Assembly (NCBI GenBank): GCA_051453625.1
Contig: JBOZIK010000001.1
Location: 121,750,817 to 121,814,816, forward strand
DNA length: 64,000 nucleotides
From: Welwitschia mirabilis
Taxonomy: Eukaryota > Gnetophyta > Gnetopsida > Welwitschiales
Reading direction: 5' to 3'
Below the pieces are notes generated by a model. It saw nothing but the letters and a program-made list of their open reading frames with translations, was not told where the DNA came from and did not search any database. The translations under genes were made by a program, and so were the position numbers. Positions 1 through 12,647 of the stretch are shown piece after piece (positions within the stretch are counted from its first letter, which is position 1; every line of letters begins with the position of its first letter).

Positions 1-345
1 AATTTGATTATCTCCATATAGTAAGCATGGATAGACCAAAATAGAACCAATAGTAGAATGCAAATTCCAAGAATTTTTATGGATTATGAAAACAAAGAAA
101 CCTATGTAATAGCTACATCAATGTGAATTAATATGGGCTATGGGCCATGAAAAGAACATAGAATGTATTTTTACTACAACTATGGGAATGTTTCTGATGA
201 GGCTAAGGCTAATATGAAAATCTATTAACGATAAGTATCAAAACTATAAGTATTAAAAGGAAATTTAAAATATCATGAGCAATGAGGATAAGAAAATAGC
301 TAGTGAAAATTAATTTATAAAAATGTATTATGATTCATGGGCTAT
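1..345. repeat. Diverged direct repeat, unit 1
   Basis: This stretch is repeated, with scattered changes, at 590-1016. Shared blocks in the same order include atatagtaagcatg, gaatttttatgga, aacctatgtaatagctacat, ggccatgaaaagaacat and gataagaaaatagctagt. No open frame or transposon protein is visible in either copy. It may be part of an old tandem duplication or of a non-coding element that starts before the window. Confidence 0.75.
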
Positions 346-589
346 AATAAATTTAGTAAATTAATCTTTATGATGGAATTCAAAAAGTCATAACTTTCTC
401 TTCTATGATTCTGACATAAACTATAAAGCTTGGAGGGCGAATAATGAAATTCAAAAGGCAAGTGAATATTAAACAAGGAAAGAGTCCCTTGGATTTTAAG
501 TTCAAATTTCTTTTAGCATGAAAGAAACAATGTGACTTAAATTAATTTAATGACATGTAATCTAAATTAATACAACCAATTAAGCATTT

Positions 590-1016
590 AGTTATTTTCA
601 TATAGTAAGCATGAATAGACTAAAATAGAACTGATAGTTTAAAAATAGTTTTCTTAAGAAATTCCATAGATACAATAATTTAGAGTGTAAATTACATGAA
701 TTTTTATGGATCATTAGCATAAAAAAACCTATGTAATATTACATGAATTTTTATGGGTCATTAGTACCAAAAAACCTATGTAATAGCTACATGAATGTGA
801 ATTACTATGGGCTAGGAGCCATGAAAAGAACATCAAATATATTTTTACAACAATTATGGGAATGTTTGTGATTAAGATTAGGCTAATATCAAAATCTATG
901 GATGGTGAGCATTAAAAATAAAAGTATTAAAAGGATATCTAAAATATCATGAGTAGTGGGGATAAGAAAATAGCTAGTAAAAAGAATTTAAAATAAAGTA
1001 TGATAATCCACAAGTT
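590..1016. repeat. Diverged direct repeat, unit 2, with internal 47-bp tandem duplication
   Basis: Second copy of the 1-345 sequence in the same orientation. It is longer partly because of an internal tandem duplication: 692-738 and 739-785 both read ttacatgaatttttatgg, then tcattag, then aaaaaacctatgtaata, with few differences. Unit 1 has only one such block. No coding content is recognisable. Confidence 0.75.
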
Positions 1017-4000
1017 ACTATGAAAATAATGTACCTTTGGAACTTTTGTCCAAGTATCATAACTTGAATATTATAAGAAAAGTAGGATAATAGGCAGTGA
1101 ACAACTATTGAATGATTATGAATACTTAAAATGCCATGAACTATAAGCCATAAAATACTTTTACTTGAAAAAAACTATCGAGTAAAGAAATAATCTAGAA
1201 AAAAGTGGAGAAATTGACTCATTTATTATTGCTATAAATGATTAAACATTTTAATTACACATGATAAATTATGAATAACTAATGCTAGCATTCTAAAAGA
1301 AGTGATTTAAAAAAAAAATATAAAACTACAAATTCTTGAGTTAAGAGTCATAAGAAAGGTAGGCCCATTTATTTTCCTTGAAATTAATAGAAAATTCTTA
1401 ATAAATGTTTGTTAAAATATTACAAAACTAGTTGATTATAATACATGGATCTATTTGGATTCTCAAAAATATTTGAATGAAAATAAAAAAAATAAAAAAA
1501 GAGGATTCATAAGTAAGGGAAAAAACTAATGAAACCTGATTGCAAAATAAATGATTATGTATTGTAAGCCATGGATTAAGTTGCTAAATATTCCTTTGAA
1601 TGAAGATGATGCCACAGTGTATCTTGTTAGAAATAAGAGAACTAGAAAATGTGTTTATTTTGGAGGGAAATGTTTCTACTTATAGAAATTTATCCTTTGA
1701 TATTTGTAACACATAGCTATTAATAAAAACCCAAAAAATAATGATAAATCATCAAATAATAATAACTCAATAATTAAATTTCATGGTAAATTAATGTACC
1801 TCACTTTGCTTAAAATTTATTTATTAAATGGCCATGGGATGATGGTACTAATAGCATATTGTAATATACAAATTTCTCTATTCTATACCATTGAAGAGAA
1901 TAACTATCCTTAACTATAACTATAACTAATACTAAATGCCATCCCATGCTTAGGGGTTAATGGTAAATTGTTGATCCTAGGTCTGTATTCCTAACATGTT
2001 TAAAAGCTATAAATATTTCATCTACATTTAAATATTAAAATTCATCATTTTTATTTGTAATATCTAATAAAATAGTAGGAGGAGAATATTGTGGAGTGGA
2101 AGATAATGGAAACAGTTGCATAGAGATGTATTATTCTTTACACATTTCTTTGTAAAATAACATCATTTATAGTGAATCTGAACTTGTTAGATGTATAAAA
2201 TGGAATTAAACCTCAAATAATAGTTTAAAAAACTTACCTTCATTATGATATCCATTTATTAGATAAGAGCATTTATCTAAGAAGTCACTTCTAGCAATGT
2301 TGCTTTATACAAGTCCATTTATTTTCTCTACTCCTTCACTACCTTTTTTTTTATTTTAGTCTTGGCTTTAGTTTTAGCTAGCAAGTCTTGAGAGGTTTTA
2401 AATAATTATGAGGCTGAGGGTTTTCAATAGCTTTAACGTATCCATGAATTTCTCTAAATAGTATATCTTGCTGAGTGCATGCATTTCTTTTAGTGCCTTC
2501 ATTATTTAAATCATGCATTGAGAGGACCTTATGTAAATTCACCTAAGAAAAATTAGAAAATAATTATTTATGCATAAATTTTTCAATGAATGGGATGGTA
2601 TTTTTTGATGTGTTTTATTTTAGCCTTGAAATGTTTTGTAAAATATATATTATGAAATAGTATTTGATATATATATAAAAAGTAAAATATTAGTAAAAGA
2701 ATAAAATTATAATTGGTATGCAAACAATGCTTTACATGTTACCCAAAAAAAGAAAAAAATTTAGAATAAAGAAATATTCACTATCCATATTGTATTTCTT
2801 TGTAGAATAATCTTCATGATATAGTAGATGTAAAAAAATTCATCTATCACTACACACTAAGTTATAAGACATAGTTCAAAGGAAATAAAAATAGGCTAAT
2901 TTAAAATTTTTACTTATTTGACCTTTTTCAAAGGCATTTTTCTTTTTTTTTCTGGTTACCTAGCCTTACTTTCTTCATAAATGTTGTTTTCTCATCTTTT
3001 TATTTTTTTGTATCAATTGAAAATTATTTTGATATTTTATCAAAGTAGATGAATATGATTCATAAGAACAGGAGAAAAGAAAAGTCTTGGATTTTAGCAA
3101 GTAATGGATTTTTCACTTTTGTAAAGACTTAAGAAGGTGTTAATTAGAAAACCCACTATAGATTCCTTTCTAATTCATTATAATAACCACTTTTAATTGT
3201 TTGGATTAGACCATAGTTAATTTGATGTAGATAAAAATGGCAAATTAGAAATGTGACATGCTAGTTCACTATTTAATCATATCATAACTATTCATTTTTA
3301 TTAAGATAAGGATTTTAAACCATTTTACCTACTATAACTATTCATTTTTATTAGTGGAATAGTATATGAAGTACCACAACTAAGATATCCTACATTTTCT
3401 AAGAATACTATTGTAATACATTTGATTAGTTTGTATAATTTGGTTACAAATGCTTTTACATAGTTAAAGATGATCTAATGCAATTAGAAGTCCAAGATCA
3501 ATAATAATTTTTAAATGACAAAAGAAAAACATCAAGTTCTTCTTTTAGTAAGGATATTATCCTATACAAGTTATTTTGTTTAAAAAGAAAGGGGAAAAAT
3601 AAAATTTCATCCATGATGGCATCTGTGTTAATTTAAGAACCCCATTAAGTCTTGAATTAATTTATTATTTCTCTATTAGTTGTTAATTATGCTTCTCATT
3701 ATTATATCTATAGGAGATGCCTTAAGATGGAAATACATGTATGATGAGTTGATATTATGGTTTTATATTTAATGTAGTCATGCATTTTGGTAATTTTCTT
3801 TTTATAGAATCATACATGACTTATTAGTTATGTTGAACTATCCTAATTATCTTCATAGTCCATATTCCATACTCCTTCAACCCTCCCCACCCCATACACC
3901 AATCTTTTTCCAATATTTAAAAGTTGTAAAACACACATTTTTTTATTACCTCTATTTCTTCACATTATTTTACCCATGTTTCATCCTATGTTGCTAATAT

Positions 4001-6211
4001 TACACATTTTTGGCTTCTTGTATAGGATTCTTTCTAAGTCATAACATTTGAATTTAGATTAATCATTAGATTAGGATCCATTTTTCCTAACTTATATTTA
4101 TCATTAAATTCTCATTTGATACAAAACCATCTTCCCTTCCTAATTAATTCTCATGTGTTTATGTTCTCTTTGATTTGGATTTTTACATCTAACTAATTTT
4201 TCTTATTTCTTTTTAGTTTAGAACATTTCGTATTTGGCCTAGGATATCCAATTTTGGCATATAAACTTATAGTTGAATTGATTATTATAAGTGCATTTAT
4301 ATTTATATTGTAAAGAGGAATCAACACTTATTAGGAAAGAGTTAAAGACAATAGGTAATCAAGTACTAATTTATAGCATCAAATCAACTCCTTACTCATA
4401 TTTAAATATCTGTCATACAACTAAAACATGTATTATTTGGATCGAAAGATTTGGCACTATTTTACATGTTGATTTTATGAATATAAATAATAAATTATAT
4501 TACATAAAATAGTATAGTTGTGATTCTTACTATGGATTTAACAACTTTATTCTTGAGTGGAATTCAAATTACTTATGAAGAACATAATGTTCTATATCCT
4601 CATAGATGATTTTGTAGATATTTCTCTTTCATTAAAGTCTTCTTATTAAATAAATAAAAAAAATTCAATTATTTCATGGTTTTTTATTTATTTACTTTTA
4701 ATAAGTTTTACTCTTTTCATCACATCAAGAAGTTTAGTTCTTATTAGTGGTTCATTAATCTATTAGCTTCATTATTCTTACTAGTGACATACTGTACTTT
4801 AATAATATTATATTCTAAATTTACATGCATTACATGAGGCTTTTATTAACATGTTTTATTGAACTCTTGTATTTAGAACTCAAAATAACTTAACTAAGAG
4901 TAAGACAACTATACATTATAAAGGATGAAAAAGGTATTTCCAAAGTTACATCTATTTAATCCATATGAGAATAAAGTCCAAAAAATTCTATATTATAAGC
5001 ATCTAAAGTTTTACATCCTAAGAATCTATATCTATGATATAAAATATAGTTTAAAAAAATTAATAATAAAGGATTAGGTAATTTTTATGCTTCCAACTTG
5101 TATATATTTGATAGGGTACTTTGAGTAGTTTTATAGGATATTAGTTAGGATTATGCTAGATTTCTATGATAATGAAAAGCTAAGATAAAAGAAACAAAAA
5201 CATGTAATCTTTATTATATTTTATAGAATCTAAAATATTTTATAATATCTTCTATCTAAATAGAAATTCCTGTAAACATTAAGGCTAATGCATCATATGA
5301 GCACTTGTAAAAATTATATCATCCACCTCATCATTCAGATGAATGTAAAGATAATAGAATACTTAGATCATACGAATGCTAGCTAGAATCAATATAGTAG
5401 ATGATATGGAATTCTAATAAGGTGGCACCCTCTCATGTATCATCTGGCTGACCGGTAGAATAACATCTAAAATAACAGTACATCAAAATTCACCTAAATT
5501 TACCCATTTATCACTTATTTTCTTGCACAGCTATTAGGATTTTTCTTGTGCCTATTAGTCTTATTTATTTGTAAGTCTATTTTCATTAATAAATATTGAC
5601 TCTACACTCAACTCCTACTTGTCTTTATTTGTACTAGAACTTCTCATGATAGGAGATCGGAGGGCCAGAGATCTATCTATTATAGTTGTAGAGAGATATC
5701 ATTCTTAATGTTAGACTATGCATCTTTCATTAAGGTGCTACTACTTTATAACACAGATGTTGGTTCAGATCTAATTTAAAGAACTCTTTTCTATTCTTAT
5801 GTGCTTATTTTGTACATGACCCTTATAGTTTATGTTTATTCTAATTTCATAACTTCTTTAATGATATAGATTATAAGGGTTACCTTTGTTAAGGTTGAGC
5901 AATATTAGCTTAGGTACATTATCCTTTCTTTTCTAGATTAACTTTTTTATAGTTTTGTATTCTATTTGACATAATTGATAGCTTAGTTTGGTCTTAATCT
6001 AGTAACAGCATTTTTTTATTACTATAGATTATATAAGGTCAATCTCTGTGATAAGTTGATCTAGTAGTCGGATGAAAGTTGTACATAGATTAGATTTACA
6101 TTTATTTGTATAAATGTGTTTACATTATTATTTTCTGCATTACATTTTATTTTTATTATTAAGATACATAAGTGTTTCATTTTTGAAATCAATTCTCACT
6201 CCTCTCACCTA
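1017..6211. other. AT-rich stretch without recognisable gene
   Basis: I see no gene, RNA gene or clear transposon protein here. The short open frame at 4291-4512 matches nothing I know and has no gene context. A small direct repeat (ataactattcatttttatta) lies at about 3284 and 3334. The part from about 5400 to 6211 is somewhat less AT-rich, contains the CpG-bearing run ggagatcggagggccag near 5660, and lies just upstream of a gypsy leader, so it could be a decayed LTR of that element. It is not visibly similar to the LTR of the sister copy at 31,634, so that is only a guess. Confidence 0.5.
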
Positions 6212-6490
6212 CTCCTTTAATTAGAATATGACATTTGGGTCACTTCCATCTATATTAGTATGTTGTGTTGTGCAAAATCTATATTTATTTATGAATGAAA
6301 GGATCTTCTTGAGAGTATAATTGTTTAGATAAATACATACTACAACATCTTGATGTGATTTCTAGAAAAGAGAGCTTAAATTTTGAGGATTATCATTTCT
6401 TAGGTGAGTTTTTGAATATTAGTTTAAATATTTACCTATAGTAGCACTATACTTTTAACATTAGTAGCATACTTTTTTTTTCTTTCCATA

Positions 6491-6800
6491 GTTTTCATTA
6501 TTGCATTTCAAAATAAATTCTCTATCATCTACTTTATCATCGAGATGATATGTGGTAATGACAGCCCATGTGCCTTGAGTTTTTTACTTCCCTAAAAATT
6601 AGAGTTTTCATATCATTTCCTCTATCATCTAGATGACTTAGGAAGATGACAGTCTACTTTCAATGTTTTTAGTTTCTGCTATTTTGTGCTTTTATTTTTA
6701 TACAGTTTTCATTTTTAGTTTTTTGTGTGTTTTATCATTTAAACATATCATCCAAATGACCATAGGGATGATGTACACTGAACATAAAAAATGAGCATGC
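6491..6800 (+). repeat. Three spaced leader repeats of gypsy copy 1
   Basis: Three units of roughly 100-113 bp start with gttttcat (6491, 6604, 6705), and each carries a variant of a palindromic motif near tatcatctagatgac followed by ggatgatg or gatgacag (about 6536, 6620 and 6747). Three similarly spaced variants occur in the sister copy at about 33,648, 33,752 and 33,858, so the array predates the two insertions. The function is unknown; regulatory or packaging sites are possible. Confidence 0.6.
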
Positions 6801-7239
6801 TGGGACATGGAAAAATCTAATAAGAAAGAAAAATACTAGAGAGAGCAATTGTGCATTGAGGACAACATCCAAGAAGGTTTGATTAGCTTTGAATTTAACT
6901 CAAGTATGCATACTATAGGTATGCAAATCATTTTAAAAAATTCTATAAGAAGAAATTTCTACATTTATTGTTTTATAATTTGTTTTTCTAAAATAAAATT
7001 TTTTAGTATATTATTTAAAGATATTCTATAAGAAAATCATTTTATAAATATGCCCAGCCTACCACAAAAGTAAAAATAGGTTGCTTCACTGATTTTTCCT
7101 ATTGTTACTAAAACCCTTATGACTATACCCCTAAATCCTAAACCTAATATCATTCTTAAAGAGCTTATAGCTAATAAAAAAAATAAATTTAGACCCCTTT
7201 TGATGTATCCCTAGTGATGGTGTCAAATTTTGAAATTTA

Positions 7240-8520
7240 AACACTTACCTCATTTTTAGTGAAGAAAACAACAAAGATCCTCTACAACATTTTGTCAACA
7301 TCAAATAGTTGGTACTTATATCTAAAAATGGTAAGAAAAAAATAAGTGATCAAATATATATGGTTTCCCATAGCTTTAAAAGAAAAAGCCAAACTATGGT
7401 TGAGAACTATTTCTCATAAAAATCTAAAAACATGGAGTCAAGTTTAAGAAGCTTTCATAAAAAGATCTATAAGTGGAAAAACCATAAGAAGATGAAACAA
7501 AGTGGTAACTAACTTTTAACAATAGCCTAATGAAAATTATGTCTCCACCTATGATAGATTTCTTATTGCATTCTAGTCCAATATATGTTTTTTTACAAGG
7601 AGAATTAGTAGACTACTTTTATAGTGGACTTAATAGTCAAACTAAGAAATTTGTTGACTTTTCATGTAGAGGAAATTTAATGAATCTTACACTAGAAAAT
7701 CCATTAAAGTGAGATAAACTTGGCTTAAACTCTTATCTAAATAAAATCATATAGTAGGTGAAATCACTAAAGATCTTAAAAAGGTTAAGTAAGAGAAGAA
7801 AAAAGTAAAATATGAAAAATAACCAACTAATGTAATTAAGGATTTCACCATAACTTTAGATAAATGCACTTATATTAGCTTAAATGCAAAGGTGGTAATA
7901 GAAAAGAGTGTTATTATAGTTCCAACTTGTGATTTATCTGAAGACCACTTCCACGTGACAAAAGATTATCCTTTATTACCAATCTATTAAAAAAAGATTT
8001 ATGAAGAAGTATGTGCTTTTAATCAAAGGTCTTCAAACTTTAGAAATCAAAACTAAAATCAAACCAAAATAAAAGTTAAAACTAAAATTCAAATACTTTC
8101 CAACCTAGAATGAATGGAGAATCAAATTTAAAAAAATTTCAAACAAATAATCCTAATTTCCAACCATTTTCAAAAAGATTTAAGAATGCAAATTTCCAAC
8201 TAAAGCACATCCAACTTACAAAATAAAAGGGATTTACTTAGGAATTTGATTAATAAGTTGAGAAAAATCCAAAAGAAAATAAATTCCAAAATTTAAAATC
8301 TTGTTAGTATTTTATAATAAAGTATGCATGCTAATCCATAAGAGTCACTTACAAGACAACCTCTACCCAATTCTAATAAAGTGAAGAAAGATTATAAGGT
8401 TGTGATAAGAAGTGGAAATGAGATAACAGCTCCTACTCATGAGGCTTTAACATTTGAAAGTGATAAAAATGATGAGGAAGAAGAAGATACTTAAATTTTA
8501 GAAAATCATTCTTTTCCTTC
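7240..8520 (+). pseudogene. gag of gypsy copy 1 (broken)
   Basis: Structural protein remnant that would form the virus-like particle. The capsid-type core is recognisable in pieces. IWFPIALKEKAKLWLRTI (about 7358-7411) matches the plant Athila-type gag pattern LFPFSLKDKAKAWL. It is followed by NLKTWSQV with a stop, and then by an open piece at 7530-7712 containing GELVDYFYSGLNSQTKKFVD and GNLMNLTLE, which fits the FYNGLN...GG..MN.T.EEA pattern of the same domain. The region after 7720 is lysine- and asparagine-rich and poorly conserved, as is normal for gag C-termini. There are many stops and no usable start. The same domain is found at 34,280-34,800 and 59,390-59,800. Confidence 0.8.
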
Positions 8521-8524
8521 TCCT

Positions 8525-8785
8525 TTAAATAATAAAAAGAAAAATTATTCTTAAGAAAAAGGTAAGAAACCTTCTACTCCTTGTCTTGATAGATTGGATA
8601 CTAAACCCACATTTGATAAGCATGTTAATGCCTAGTATAAATTTATCATTTTGAAAACTTTTGTAAAAGAATCCTAAATATTCTAAGTTGTGAAAAGATC
8701 TGATTAAGAAAAAATAGAAATAAACCATATCTGGTAAAGTATTTCTAGCCCAATCCTTAAGCAACTTGATATTATAAAAATGTCC
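8525..8785 (+). other. gag-protease linker of gypsy copy 1
   Basis: Spacer between the gag remnant and the protease. The plus strand here corresponds to 35,600-35,860 in copy 2 (for instance ttgtgaaaagatctgattaagaa against ttgtgaaaagacctaattagaag). A minus-strand open frame covers the same bases, but its product is lysine/phenylalanine-rich low complexity and it is antisense to the element, so I do not call it a gene. Confidence 0.5.
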
Positions 8786-8789
8786 AAAC

Positions 8790-9200
8790 TTTTAGGATCC
8801 AAAAGTAGCAATTGTTAGTGTTACTTTGAAAGGAAATAAAAGAATAAAGAAAGCCTTGATTGATATAGCAACAAGTGTCAACATTATGCCCTTACATCTT
8901 TGTCAATGACTTGGGTTAAAAACTAGAATATATTGTATAAGGATTGTCTTAGAATTAGTAGATACATCAATTAAAAAATATTTAGGCATGATTATGATCT
9001 AAATTGAAGAAGTATTCTATCCTATTGATGTGGCTATGATTAACACTAGACATAATGGTGGTTATCTATTACTTCTAGAAAGAGATTTTTCTGCAATAAT
9101 CATTATATTATAGATAATAGAATGAGAATATTGATATGTCATTTAGGAAATAAGAAGTTCATAATAAGAATGTTTGATGTACTAAAAAAGATTCAGATGA
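8790..9200 (+). pseudogene. Aspartic protease of gypsy copy 1 (broken)
   Basis: Retropepsin-type protease that would process the gag-pol polyprotein. The translation runs DPKVAIVSVTLKGNKRIKK, then ALIDIATSVNIMPLHL, then LGLKTRIYCIRIVLELVD, and later IEEVFYPIDVAMINTRHN and GYLLLLERDFSAIIII. This is the Athila-type order: an ALLDLGASVNLLPY-like active-site region, a LQLADRS-like strand, VDKFYFPVDF and ILGRPFLAT. The active-site Asp is kept, but the Gly that follows in D-S/T/L-G is missing (DIA), and stops interrupt the frame. The sister copy at 35,860-36,220 aligns throughout. Confidence 0.8.
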
Positions 9201-9789
9201 TGATTTGAGTATTAAAGAAGAGATTAAATCAAGTTTATTTCTACAACATCCTCCAGTTAAAGAAATATGATCAATGATTTATGTAATAACTTTATTTGAT
9301 GATCAACTTAAAGTAGACTACTTGAAATATTTTGATAATGGTTAAATTAAGTTTAATCATTTAGAAAATAATTATTTAAATGAGGAGAGTAGAAATACTG
9401 AATCTTTTAATTGTGTAGAAGTTAAGATCTAAGAAAAATTAAGATTTCTTATTTGAGGATGATCTTTCACTACTGATGTCTAAATGACAGTTTATGATGA
9501 TAGTAAGTTTTTATAAAAATTTAATAATAAAATTAAATTTAAATTTAAATCTAAATTTGAAGCATTTATTTAATGTACTAAAATATAACTTTCTATGTAA
9601 TAATCAGAAAAAACCTTTGATAATAAATGAAAATTATTTCTCTTAATAAGAATCAAGCTTAATCTCACTTCTAAAATCTAAGGTAAATACATTTGCTTGG
9701 TTCCAGAAAGATTTAATAGCCATTCCTACTTTAATTTTTAGCATAATATCTACCTTGAGGATAATGTAAAACCTATTAGATGACTCCAA

Positions 9790-10487
9790 TGTAGACTAAA
9801 TTCATCCTTTAAACAAGTTGTAAAAGATGAAACTATTAATTTAATATATGCTATAATTATTTATGTTATAAGTAATAGTGAGTGGATTAGCACTTTGATG
9901 GTAGTACCTAATAAAGATAGGAAATGGAGGGTGTTTATTAATTTTAGATAATTAAATGAAGTAACCACAAAATACCATTGTTCTTTTCTTTTTCTTAATT
10001 AGATACTTGATAGAATTCAAGGATATGTTTTTTATCATTTCATTAATAAATATAGTGATTGCAATTATGTTTGTACTATTAGTGAAAATTAGGCTAAAAC
10101 TACTTATACTTTACCTTTTGGTACTTTTGTTTTTAAATGCATGCCTTTTAAACTTTGTAATGCTATTAGTACTTTTCAACATGCAATGATGGGTATTTTT
10201 TCTAATATGTTATAGGATTCAATAGAAATTTTTATAGATAACTCCTCTATCTATGTTAAAAGCTTTGAGAAAATCTTAAAAATATTAGATAAAGTCCTTG
10301 ATAGATGAATTTCTAGTAGCCTACATTTGATTTGGGATAATTTTATTTTTAGTTAATAGTAAAATTATTTTAATTCATCATATTTCAAAAAATAAATTGG
10401 GATGGATCTTAAAAATAATGGTTTCATTTAAAACCTAACTCCTCCAACCAATGTGAAACAAGTTAAAACTTTTCTTGGTCATTCAAA
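9790..10487 (+). pseudogene. Reverse transcriptase of gypsy copy 1 (broken, truncated)
   Basis: RNA-dependent DNA polymerase remnant. Recognisable blocks, in order: VVKDETINLIYAIIIYVISNSEW (primer-grip-side motif), KWRVFINFR with a stop where FRKLN is expected, LPFGTFVFKCMPFKLCNAISTF (typical plant gypsy TFTCPFGTFAYRRMPFGLCNAP motif) and IFIDNSSIYV at 10,227-10,256. The last is the catalytic F-x-DD motif with the second Asp changed to Asn, so the enzyme would be dead even without the stops. The sequence stops matching copy 2 at about 10,487 (tcttggtcattc), where a different element starts. Confidence 0.87.
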
Positions 10488-10489
10488 AC

Positions 10490-11117
10490 CTAACCACTGA
10501 TAAAAATATATTTTATAATTAGGAGATAAGAAATTAGATTTTAACTTACTTACCATCTTTTCACAACTTCTAATCTTCCCCTTACCCTTATTATGTTCAT
10601 GTTGCACATGCTTCCACCAAGTTGCTACTTAATTACAAAGCTTTGTAACTACAATTTTGACTATCATCTCTTCCACTATTTCAGTGATTTCAAAATATGA
10701 ATCCATCCTTCTTATCCATTCTAATAAAACTTTAAAATTTAAGCTATCATCATAATTAGGAACATCAAGACTAACCTGCTTTCCCATTTTGGACAAGGTC
10801 TTTAGAAGTAAGTCCTCCTATCATTCTTCCAGTTCATCCCTATTACTAGTAGAAGTCTCTATTGTAGATTCTTTATCAGATGCAGAATCCTCTCATGATG
10901 ATGCTTGGACTTCTTCCATTACCTGAAGGAATTTTTCAATTTGCCATAACATTTTAATGGCTCTAGTTATATCCATATCTCTAGTGCATGGTCTTCCTCC
11001 TTGACCATCTTTATCATGTATAGTAATCCTTGGTGGCATTTTGTACTTTAATGGTACCTGAAAATGTGTGGATTTTTCTGAATATGTTGCATAAGACACC
11101 ACAACAAATATGTACAA
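10490..11117 (-). pseudogene. gag of a minus-strand Ty3/gypsy element (truncated)
   Basis: Read on the minus strand from 11,117, an open stretch of 74 codons contains MPPRITIHDKDGQGG and ITRAIKMLWQIEKFLQVM, like the N-terminus of plant gypsy gag proteins. After a short frameshifted part, EWIRRMDSYFEITEIVEE, KIVVTKLCN, VATWWKHVQ and SCEKMVSKLKSNFLSPNY follow. These fit the FLDWLRRVERVFEY...KLVATKL...AWW..L pattern of Retrotrans_gag. The likely original start is the internal Met at about 11,042. The piece ends at 10,490 against gypsy copy 1, so protease and pol are lost. The LTR-like repeat at 11,176 lies where its 5' LTR should be. Confidence 0.8.
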
Positions 11118-11175
11118 CCTCTTGTATCAGTGTAGATCTTGATACATTGCAACTGCCAAAAAATTTGGTGCATGT

Positions 11176-12567
11176 TGTAATGTGAATTTATGCAATCTTG
11201 AAGTTCTTAGGTAAATCTATAATCAAATATCTTGTAGGAAAAAAAACTCTAATATAGATAGGAGTTCACCCAAATTTCATAATCTAATAAAGGCACTAAG
11301 CTTAAAGTTAGAAAATTGATTTTTCCAAAGTATTTTAGTTCTTTTGTCTTAAAAAAACTGAAAGAAAACACTTAAGTAAATGTAATGCTTAAATAGAGAT
11401 GACATGTAAGTGAATGAAAATGGAATGCAAATGCAATGGCAATGGAATATAATTGGAAATGAAAATAGATCTTACCTACATCTTAGTCTTTCTATCATAA
11501 AGACTACTTCTCTATAACTTATATCAAGGAAGAAGAGTGATTACTAGTTCTTAATCAATATAAACTATGACATCTACCAAAGTAAGCTTTGAAATGCAAT
11601 ATAGAAGGAAAGAAATAAACAATGCAAATCTATTCTACTAAATAAGGTTAACCTTAATAAAGGTTTCTCTTATAATCTAAATAAACCAAAGCTTATCACT
11701 TAAATAAGATCAAGTTAAATCATAAGGGAGATGCACAATAATGAGATGAAAGAAGAGATTGTATTAATTCAAATAAAATAAGAACAACATCCACTTATAA
11801 ATTAGAACAATAGCACCTCAATGGGAGGAACACAGCCAGACATCAAGGAGACTTTTTTCTATAAGATGAAATAGGCCTCTCAACCTTCAAGATTCTGTCA
11901 TAAGTATTAGGTACAAACGATGGAAGGAAATAAAGGAGGAGAAGGGTATTTATAGATTTTCCAAGAAGGGATTTAGAGGAAAACCATAAAGGTGGGAAAA
12001 CAGAAATTCTAATAATCCACATGGGTTATTTGATTTCATTTACAATAGAATTTATTGTTGTAGTGTAAAAATAGTTATTATCTCATATGTCGTTCACACG
12101 ATAGGGGAAACGATGCCACCTTAATGGCTTGGACATTCTGCCATGTGCTATCGTTAGCTCCATGGGTTGTCTACATGAAGTTCCAATGCCATCATCCTAT
12201 CTATCGTATGGATGACTATATGGTCAATGGTCTACTAACATGTGCCCCATGTGCTACTATCAGTATCACAGGTTTCTAAGCAAGTCAGCCATTAGGTTGT
12301 CCTGCCTATCATGGAGACGATAGGTAGGAGGACTGTCTTCTTTTATTCTTTTCTCCGAGGTGAATGAGCCTCTGTATTATACAGTTCCTCTTTCAATTCT
12401 ATAGTATCAAAATAATACTGGAAAAATACTAATAATATCAAATATCACATGTTTTACTGATCATCATATCGAATCCTCATAATCATTAGTATTGAACCAA
12501 AACCTATATAAATGTCCTATAAAAGTACTCAAAATACACCATCAAATTTTTACAAATTGGCATTACA
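11176..12567 (-). repeat. LTR of the minus-strand gypsy element (LTR family A, copy 1)
   Basis: This 1.39-kb block starts TGTAATGTG and ends GGCATTACA on the plus strand, giving TGTAATG/CATTACA terminal inverted ends as expected of an LTR. A diverged second copy lies at 56,372-57,555 with the same order of blocks (for example gagatgcacaataatgagat, acaacatcca, agcacctcaatgggagg, and an end like ctataaaactacttaaaatat). A 75-bp fragment of its left end is at 37,812. It abuts the minus-strand gag, so it is read as that element's 5' LTR. It contains several CGATA/GGATGAC motifs at 12,087-12,330. Confidence 0.75.
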
Positions 12568-12601
12568 TCAATAAGCCTTATTTTAAATGATGCAAGCTAG
12601 T

Positions 12602-12603
<2 letters not shown>

Positions 12604-12645
<42 letters not shown>
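12604..12645. repeat. (AT)n microsatellite
   Basis: About 21 uninterrupted TA dinucleotides. Confidence 0.95.

Positions 12646-12647
<2 letters not shown>

Larger units (their letters stand above)
6212..10487 (+). mobile_element. Decayed Ty3/gypsy element, Athila/Tat-like, copy 1 (3' truncated)
   Basis: Internal region of a plus-strand gypsy retrotransposon: leader, gag, protease and reverse transcriptase in the normal order, all riddled with stops and frameshifts. It is collinear with 33,342-37,480; the two share the leader start (tatgacatttgg), three spaced leader repeats, the gag-proximal block gtatgcatactata and the protein domains. The copy ends abruptly at about 10,487 in the thumb part of RT, where minus-strand gag sequence of another element begins. 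RNase H and integrase are absent. No matching 5' LTR was identified. Confidence 0.85.

Noticed and set aside
6491-6800. CRISPR-like array
   Set aside because: Three diverged units about 105 bp apart in a retrotransposon leader of a plant-like genome; spacing, repeat quality and context do not fit.
8525-8764. 79-codon minus-strand open frame
   Set aside because: Antisense to the gag-protease linker of gypsy copy 1, Phe/Leu/Ile/Arg-rich low complexity.
10007-10189. 60-codon hydrophobic open frame on the plus strand
   Set aside because: Out-of-frame reading of the RT domain; the real RT motifs are in another frame.
12604-12645. AT-rich run as a promoter or origin
   Set aside because: A simple dinucleotide microsatellite in decayed repeat DNA; nothing nearby to drive.
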